Assembly (NCBI GenBank): GCA_964642725.1
Contig: CAZXQG010000004.1
Coordinates: 58,892 to 122,891 of the forward strand
Reading direction: 5' to 3'
From: JAGVPT01 sp964642725
Lineage (GTDB): Bacteria > Bacteroidota > Ignavibacteria > UBA10030 > UBA8401
DNA: 64,000 nt
Position numbers and translations under genes: made by a program
Shown here: positions 58,341 to 64,000 of the stretch, one piece after another
Layout of the letters: each line of letters begins with the position of its first letter
How positions within the stretch are numbered: position 1 is the first letter of the stretch
The notes under the pieces: generated by a model
Seen by the model: only the letters and a program-made list of their open reading frames with translations
Told to the model about the DNA's origin: nothing
Database searches by the model: none

Positions 58341-58647
58341 TTAAAGTAAAGGTTTTAATGGATGTATTAACGTTATCAATTTAATACATAGGCGGGTGTG
58401 TGTCAAGGGGATGGAAGGAGGTGTGATTTCCAACATTTAGGCTTCTTTGTGCTGGAGGTCCAAACGCTGTCTTTTTCTGTCTTTTGGCTAAGAGGCCAAG
58501 AAGAAGAAATCAAACACCTTTGGAGAACGACCTTTGGGGGGAATGTACAAGCCCACTTGACACTTTAGAGATAAAAATGAAAGCGATTGAAGTCGTGTTG
58601 AATTGACCTGGTAACAATCACGAAACCATGCAATTGCTGCCGCCAAT
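58341..58647. other. Spacer between carB and the TPR gene
   Basis: About 307 bases. It holds the promoter of the TPR-Ton unit (58378-58406) near its left end. The remainder shows no gene and no clear terminator for carB. A TTGGAG/TTGGGG-type direct echo near 58519-58545 is too short to call. Confidence 0.5.
58378..58406 (-). promoter_or_regulatory. Promoter of the TPR-barrel-SPOR-Ton unit
   Basis: On the minus strand a perfect TTGACA (58401-58406) is followed after 17 bases by TAAATT (58378-58383), which continues as TAAATTG. It lies 38 bases before the TPR start codon. This is the best housekeeping-type promoter in the window. Confidence 0.7.
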
Positions 58648-61600
58648 TTACACGCGATGAAATTCTTGCAAGCTCTTCACCGACATTTTGCCGTGCCGGA
58701 TCTCTTCAATAGCTCTTACCGCAGTCGCTGCGGCTGAAAGCGTAGTGATGAACGCAACTTTGTGTTCAATCGCGGCCCAGCCGATTGAATATTCGTCAAG
58801 ACGCGATTCTTCACCGAGGGGAGTGTTGATGACCAAGTCGACTTCACCGTTTTTGATATGGTCGACAATGTTCGGCCGTCCCTCTTGCACTTTAAAAACG
58901 AGTTTGTTGGCGATTCCATTCTCTGTCAGAAATTTTGAAGTTCCTTCGGTCGAAACAATGTCGAAGCCGAGCTTGACGTATTCATTGACAATCTCCAACG
59001 TCTTTACATTCTTGTCATTTTCATTGACGCTGACAAAGACGGTTCCCCGTTCCGGGAGTGCATTGCCGGCGCTGATCTGAGATTTTGCGACTGATGCGCC
59101 GAACGTCCCCGATATTCCCATCACTTCGCCTGTCGAACGCATTTCAGGTCCAAGAAACATCGTCACCTTGGGAAACTTCGAGAATGGAAAAACGGCTTCT
59201 TTGACGGAGATGTGTTTCACTTTTTTGAAATCAAAATCCAGAACGCCTAGCTCTTTAAGTTTTTTCCCTATCATGACTTTCGCGGCAACTTTTGCAAGGG
59301 GAAGGCCCGTTGCCTTGCTCACGAACGGAACGGTGCGCGATGCCCGCGGGTTGACCTCCAGCACGTACACAACAGTATCTTTCATCGCGAATTGTACGTT
59401 CAGTAATCCGACAACATGCAATGCATATGCAAGTTTTTTTGTGATTCGAATAATTTCCTCGGTTTTTTCAGCGCTTAACATAAACGGGGGAAGAACGCAT
59501 GCGCTGTCTCCCGAATGAATGCCGGCTTCCTCAATGTGCTCCATCACGCCGCCTATCAAGACATCGTTGCCGTCGCACACAGCATCCACGTCAAACTCGA
59601 AGGCATCCTCCAAAAAGTTGTCGATAAGAATGGGATGCTCGGGAGAAACGTCCACCGCCCTCTTCATGTATTCTTTGAGCGAGGCAGTGTTGTAACAAAT
59701 CTCCATTGCTCGTCCCCCGAGGACGTACGATGGGCGAACGAGCACCGGAAATCCGATTTCTTCCGCCACAAGGACGGCATCCCGTATTGAAAACGCCGTC
59801 CCGTACTTCGGATGCGAAATATTTTGCTGGCGCAACAGCGCGCCGAAGCGTTTACGGTCTTCAGCGAGGTCAATTCCTTCCGTCGACGTGCCCAGGATGC
59901 GAACGCCGTGCGATTCAAGTTCTTTTGCAATCTTCAGCGGTGTTTGTCCTCCGAAGCTGACGATAATTCCTTCCGGCTGTTCGTACTCACAAATATTCAG
60001 CACATCCTCGACTGTCAACGGTTCAAAATACAGTTTATCGGTCGTGTCGTAATCGGTGGAGACGGTTTCGGGATTACAATTGATCATGATCGTTTCGTAT
60101 CCCTCTTCACGCAGAGCATACACGCCGTGAACGCAGCAATAGTCAAACTCGATGCCCTGCCCGATCCTGTTCGGGCCGCCGCCGAGGATGATCACTTTCT
60201 TTTTTTCCGAACGAACAGATTCGTTCTCCTTCTCGTATGTGGAGTAATGATACGGCGTGTGAGCCTCGAACTCTGCGGCGCACGTGTCGACTGTTTTGAA
60301 AACCGGGAGAACGCCGAGCTTCTTTCGCAAATCCCTGACGGCATCTTCATCCGTCTTCCACAGATATGCGAGCTGTTTATCGGAAAATCCGTACCGTTTG
60401 GCTTTGAAAAGAATTTCGGCCGTTATCACGGAAAGTCTGTTCTTCATCGCATCATGTTCTTCCACCAGCGCCGAAAGTTCATTTTCGCAGTCGACAATTT
60501 GCTTGATGTTGAACAAAAACCAGGGGTCGATTTTCGTGAGCGCGTGAATCTCTTCAATAGTGAATTCGAGTTGAAAAGCGTACCGGAGGAAAAAAATATT
60601 GCTCGGCTTCGGCCTTCGGAGCTGGTCCTTGACTTTTCGCACCCACTCGGATTTTGACTTCGCTGACAGCTTGCGGTAGTCGAACGCATCCTTCCCGTCC
60701 GCCCCGAGCCCGGCACGTCCGGTTTCCAGGGACCGTAACGCTTTTTGCAGGGCCTCCTTAAACGTCCGCCCGAACGCCATCGCTTCGCCGACCGATTTCA
60801 TTTGCACGCCGAGCGTTTCGTCGACACCCTTGAACTTTTCAAAATCCCACCGCGGGATTTTCACGACAGTATAATCGATCGTCGGCTCAAACGATGCCGG
60901 CGTAAGTTTTGTAATATCGTTGGGAATTTCATCCAGCGAATAACCGACTGCTAGCTTGGCAGCAATTTTTGCAATCGGAAACCCTGTCGCTTTGGAGGCG
61001 AGCGCCGAGCTTCGCGACACGCGCGGATTCATCTCGATGATGTACATCTTTCCGTCGGCGGGATTTATGGCAAACTGAACGTTTGAGCCTCCGGTATCCA
61101 CACCGATAGCCCTCATTACGGTAATCGCTGCATCGCGCATGTACTGGTATTCTTTGTCGGTCAGCGTTTGTGCCGGCGCGACGGTAATCGAATCTCCGGT
61201 ATGTACGCCCATCGGGTCGAAATTTTCAATCGAACAAATGATCACAACATTGTCCTTCGTGTCACGCATCACCTCCAGCTCGTACTCCTTCCATCCGATC
61301 ACCGATTCCTCAATCAAAACTTCGTGAATCGGGCTATTCGTGATGCCATGCTCGACGATAGAGCGAAACTCTTCAATATTATACGCAATCCCGCCTCCGG
61401 TTCCCCCGAGGGTGAACGACGGACGGATGATAATAGGAAAACCGATGCCGTCGACAATTTTTAGCGCATCTTCATAGCTGTAAACGAAACCTCCCCGGGG
61501 CATGTGAAGCCCTGCCGCGCGCATGGTTTTCTGAAACAGTTGACGGTCTTCTGCCTTTTTGATTGCATCAAGTTTCGCTCCGATCAGTTCGACGCCGTAT

Positions 61601-61929
61601 TTTTCCAGCACTCCTCGTTCGGCCAATGCGACCGCCGTATTGAGTGCAGTCTGCCCCCCCATGGTTGGGAGGATCGCGTCCGGCCTTTCTTTTTCGATGA
61701 TCATCTCGACGAATTCGGGAGTTATCGGTTCCACGTAGGTCGCATCGGCGAGGTCGGGGTCCGTCATGATAGTTGCGGGATTGCTGTTGATGAGGATGAC
61801 ACGGTAGCCCTCTTCACGCAGCACTTTGCATGCTTGAGTTCCGGAATAGTCAAACTCGCATGCCTGGCCGATCACGATCGGCCCGCTGCCGATGATGAGA
61901 ATCGATTTAATATCTGTTCGTTTTGGCAT
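58648..61929 (-). CDS. carB: Carbamoyl-phosphate synthase large subunit
   Basis: CarB makes carbamoyl phosphate from bicarbonate, ammonia (delivered by CarA) and two ATP for pyrimidine and arginine synthesis. The 1093-residue protein has two homologous ATP-grasp halves: the first opens SILIIGSGPIVIGQACEFDY with GGTGGGIAYN and EMNPRVSRSSALASKATG, the second has ILGGGPNRIGQGIEFDYCC and VLEVNPRASRTVPFVSKATG. An oligomerisation domain and a C-terminal MGS-like allosteric domain (VSTEGTSKFLTENG, INTPLGEESRLDE) are present. carA is not adjacent. Confidence 0.98.
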   Translation of the reverse strand: MPKRTDIKSILIIGSGPIVIGQACEFDYSGTQACKVLREEGYRVILINSNPATIMTDPDLADATYVEPITPEFVEMIIEKERPDAILPTMGGQTALNTAVALAERGVLEKYGVELIGAKLDAIKKAEDRQLFQKTMRAAGLHMPRGGFVYSYEDALKIVDGIGFPIIIRPSFTLGGTGGGIAYNIEEFRSIVEHGITNSPIHEVLIEESVIGWKEYELEVMRDTKDNVVIICSIENFDPMGVHTGDSITVAPAQTLTDKEYQYMRDAAITVMRAIGVDTGGSNVQFAINPADGKMYIIEMNPRVSRSSALASKATGFPIAKIAAKLAVGYSLDEIPNDITKLTPASFEPTIDYTVVKIPRWDFEKFKGVDETLGVQMKSVGEAMAFGRTFKEALQKALRSLETGRAGLGADGKDAFDYRKLSAKSKSEWVRKVKDQLRRPKPSNIFFLRYAFQLEFTIEEIHALTKIDPWFLFNIKQIVDCENELSALVEEHDAMKNRLSVITAEILFKAKRYGFSDKQLAYLWKTDEDAVRDLRKKLGVLPVFKTVDTCAAEFEAHTPYHYSTYEKENESVRSEKKKVIILGGGPNRIGQGIEFDYCCVHGVYALREEGYETIMINCNPETVSTDYDTTDKLYFEPLTVEDVLNICEYEQPEGIIVSFGGQTPLKIAKELESHGVRILGTSTEGIDLAEDRKRFGALLRQQNISHPKYGTAFSIRDAVLVAEEIGFPVLVRPSYVLGGRAMEICYNTASLKEYMKRAVDVSPEHPILIDNFLEDAFEFDVDAVCDGNDVLIGGVMEHIEEAGIHSGDSACVLPPFMLSAEKTEEIIRITKKLAYALHVVGLLNVQFAMKDTVVYVLEVNPRASRTVPFVSKATGLPLAKVAAKVMIGKKLKELGVLDFDFKKVKHISVKEAVFPFSKFPKVTMFLGPEMRSTGEVMGISGTFGASVAKSQISAGNALPERGTVFVSVNENDKNVKTLEIVNEYVKLGFDIVSTEGTSKFLTENGIANKLVFKVQEGRPNIVDHIKNGEVDLVINTPLGEESRLDEYSIGWAAIEHKVAFITTLSAAATAVRAIEEIRHGKMSVKSLQEFHRV

Positions 61930-61960
61930 GAGTAGAGCAGGATAGTTTTAGGTACACAAA

Positions 61961-61988
61961 AACCTGACGGCTGAAAGCGCGTCAGGTT
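61961..61988 (-). terminator. Hairpin terminator after cstA
   Basis: A perfect 9-bp stem AACCTGACG/CGTCAGGTT with a 10-base loop is followed on the minus strand by TTTGTG, giving five T in a row with the last stem bases. It lies about 160 bases after the cstA stop and just 32 bases before the carB start, so it could also attenuate transcription into carB. Confidence 0.65.
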
Positions 61989-62147
61989 CATTTCATTTCC
62001 ATATAATAATACAGAAATTTTTGGAGGATTACAATTTGTGAAGGGAGAATATTTTCAGAAAATAAATCGTGCGACACAGGATAAGTCGATTGTTCTTACA
62101 ATCAATTGAATTGCAACATGCTTCAGTGAAACTCCTTCAATCATCTT

Positions 62148-64000
62148 TCAGCAACAGCCGAACTCCGGCGGGTCATTCTTTCCGTTCGGCGTATAGACCA
62201 GATGGCCTCCGGTAAAATACTCTTTCTTAACCAAGATGCGGTACCAGCGTCTCGCCGAATCGATCAGGATAATGGCAGCGCAAAGCATAATGATCACCGT
62301 AAGCACGGAATTCAAATACCCCTGAAACCTCGTCGCGGGATTGTCCGTCATCGGCAAAAAATTATCGGTGATATTGAGAAATCCTGCGGAGAAGGTCGTA
62401 ACGGAGACGAATGCAAGCGGCACCATTGCCACCCACACATATCTTTGCTTCCCCGAGTTGATGATCGCCGTCGCGGCAACACACAATGCCACGCTTGCAA
62501 GCAGCTGGTTCGCCACGCCGAACATAGGCCATATACTGCTAATGTTTCCCGTGTGAATGAAGTACGCCCATGAAAAGACAATAAAACCTGTAGAAATTAG
62601 CGTCCCCGGCATCCAATCTGTTCTTTCAAACGGTTTGTAAAACTTGCCTACAAATTCCTGGACGAGAAATCTGCCGACGCGTGTTCCGGCATCGATCGTC
62701 GTCAAAATAAAAAGTGCTTCGAACATGATGGCAAAATGATACCAGTATGACATTAGACCTTTCATTCCGGGGAGCGCGGTGAAGATTTGTGCGAACCCAA
62801 CGGCAAGCGACACGGCCCCGCCGGGGCGTCCTGCAATGCTCTCGCCGACTTCCCGTGCAAGTTCCGTAAGATTCACCGTCGGAATTCCCAGCGCGGAAAA
62901 TTTTTGCGCGGGCACATTGATCGCGAAATAGTCTCCAGGGAACAACGAACTCGCCGCAACCAGAGCAATGATCCCGACTAATCCTTCCATAAGCATCGCA
63001 CCGTACCCAATCATTCGTGCGTCGCTTTCTTTATCGAGCATTTTCGGCGTGGTGCCGGATGAAACGAGCGCATGGAATCCGGATATCGCACCGCATGCTA
63101 TCGTAACAAAAACGAACGGGAAAATTTTTCCCGGGATAATCGGCCCGCCTCCGTGAATGAAGTCGGTGACCATCGGCATCTTCAACTGCGGCATAACAAC
63201 AAAAACGCCAACCACGAGAGCAGCGATCGTGCCGATTTTCATGTACGAACTTAAATAGTCCCGCGGAGCTAAAAGCAGCCACACTGGAAGAATCGATGCC
63301 AGAAATCCGTAGGCCGCCATCAAGTTGATTATCCCCGTTCTTGAAAATGTAAAATACGGCGCGAGCCACGAGCCGGGAATATAGCTTCCCACGAAAACAG
63401 AAATGAGAACACCAATGACGCCGATAACGCTCGCCTCGGCAATCTTTCCCTTGCGAATCCTGTACATATAGAGGCCGACAAACAACGCAAGTGGAATCGT
63501 CATCGCAATGGTAAACGTTCCCCATGCGCTGTCGTGCAAAGCATTAGCAACCGCAAGCCCGAGTCCCGCGAGGGCGATGATCACAATAAATAGAATTGCA
63601 ATCGAAGCAATAATCCCCGAAAGCGGGCTCACTTCATGCCGTGCGATTTCCGCGAGGGATTTTCCGTTTCGGCGAATGGATAGTCCGAGTATGAGAAAGT
63701 CGTGGACTGCCCCGCCGAGCACAACTCCGATCAACAGCCACAAAAATCCGGGAAGGAATCCGAATTGCGCGGCGAGAACAGGGCCGATCAGCGGCCCGGC
63801 CCCCGAGATGGCCGCGAAATGATGGCCGAACAATACCCACTTGTTCGTCGGGATGTAATTGCTGCCGTCGTTGAAAGTATGCGCGGGCGTCGTTCGGCTG
63901 TCGTTCAGCGCAATGACTTTCGCGGCGATGAATGCGCTGTAGTACCGGTACATGATCGCCATGACGCACATGGCACCGAGCAAAAATGGAAAAGCGTTCA
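62148..64000 (-). CDS. cstA: Carbon-starvation protein CstA family transporter (5' end cut by window edge)
   Basis: This is an inner-membrane transporter of the CstA family, which imports peptides or pyruvate under carbon starvation. At least 617 codons are visible and the frame is open through the right edge (NAFPFLLGAMCVMAIMYRYY), so the true start lies outside. Hallmarks are YRYYSAFIAAKVIAL, GHHFAAISGAGPLIGPVLAA and GGAVHDFLILGLSIRRNGKSL, plus ISGFHALVSSGTTPKMLDKE. About 16 helices are expected. The C terminus ends PPEFGCC, an odd Cys pair. A terminator follows at 61961-61988. Confidence 0.93.
   Translation of the reverse strand, partial: NAFPFLLGAMCVMAIMYRYYSAFIAAKVIALNDSRTTPAHTFNDGSNYIPTNKWVLFGHHFAAISGAGPLIGPVLAAQFGFLPGFLWLLIGVVLGGAVHDFLILGLSIRRNGKSLAEIARHEVSPLSGIIASIAILFIVIIALAGLGLAVANALHDSAWGTFTIAMTIPLALFVGLYMYRIRKGKIAEASVIGVIGVLISVFVGSYIPGSWLAPYFTFSRTGIINLMAAYGFLASILPVWLLLAPRDYLSSYMKIGTIAALVVGVFVVMPQLKMPMVTDFIHGGGPIIPGKIFPFVFVTIACGAISGFHALVSSGTTPKMLDKESDARMIGYGAMLMEGLVGIIALVAASSLFPGDYFAINVPAQKFSALGIPTVNLTELAREVGESIAGRPGGAVSLAVGFAQIFTALPGMKGLMSYWYHFAIMFEALFILTTIDAGTRVGRFLVQEFVGKFYKPFERTDWMPGTLISTGFIVFSWAYFIHTGNISSIWPMFGVANQLLASVALCVAATAIINSGKQRYVWVAMVPLAFVSVTTFSAGFLNITDNFLPMTDNPATRFQGYLNSVLTVIIMLCAAIILIDSARRWYRILVKKEYFTGGHLVYTPNGKNDPPEFGCC

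Overview
The window is one continuous stretch of a bacterial chromosome. It most likely comes from the Bacteroidota/Chlorobiota branch, close to the Ignavibacteria. Four things point there: a broken gene carrying a type IX secretion (Por) sorting tail with the usual NYPNxFNPST signature; a probable bacterial sphingolipid gene set; an 11-gene complex I locus in the order nuoABCDHIJKLMN without nuoEFG; and promoter-like boxes of the TTG-N19/20-TAnnTTg type. Base composition looks close to half G+C by eye. I saw no insertion sequence, phage, CRISPR array or rRNA.

Layout (most genes are on the minus strand). 1-7.3 kb: a GH2-like protein fused to a membrane domain, then smc, a MtnX-like phosphatase and a methyltransferase cut by the left edge. 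7.5-12.7 kb: tpiA, gatB, sucC and an RocA-type aldehyde dehydrogenase. 12.8-19.1 kb: a sugar kinase, an AmpG-like transporter, a SpoIID/LytB protein, a DUF4922 GalT-like protein and a glycosyltransferase, read here as a candidate peptidoglycan-recycling cluster. 19.5-24.4 kb: clpB and dnaK, with a strong sigma-54 type box before dnaK. 24.7-28.2 kb (plus strand): an exported M28 peptidase, birA and coaX. 28.3-29.2 kb: a decayed type IX cargo gene. 29.3-40.1 kb: the nuo operon, then a membrane-anchored TPR protein and tRNA-Arg(CCG).

41.1-41.8 kb: a YafQ/DinJ toxin-antitoxin pair that looks damaged in both genes. 41.8-45.2 kb: a Tat-exported dipeptide epimerase, a universal stress protein, a cyclic-nucleotide-binding protein and ilvE. 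45.3-48.9 kb: a GNAT-fold acyltransferase, a serine palmitoyltransferase-like enzyme and a divergent short-chain reductase, together a plausible ceramide pathway. 49.2-50.9 kb: an undecaprenyl-phosphate sugar transferase and a small membrane protein. 50.9-58.3 kb: one transcription unit encoding a giant TPR protein, a plug-less outer-membrane barrel, a SPOR protein, ExbB/TolQ, ExbD/TolR and TonB/TolA, a candidate energised envelope machine. 58.6-64 kb: carB and a CstA transporter cut by the right edge.

The best candidates for undescribed biology are the TPR-barrel-SPOR-Ton unit, the GH2-like membrane protein with both catalytic glutamates replaced, the GalT-like member of the recycling cluster, and possible sigma-54 control of dnaK. 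All database-dependent statements are inferences from reading the translations; no search was run.
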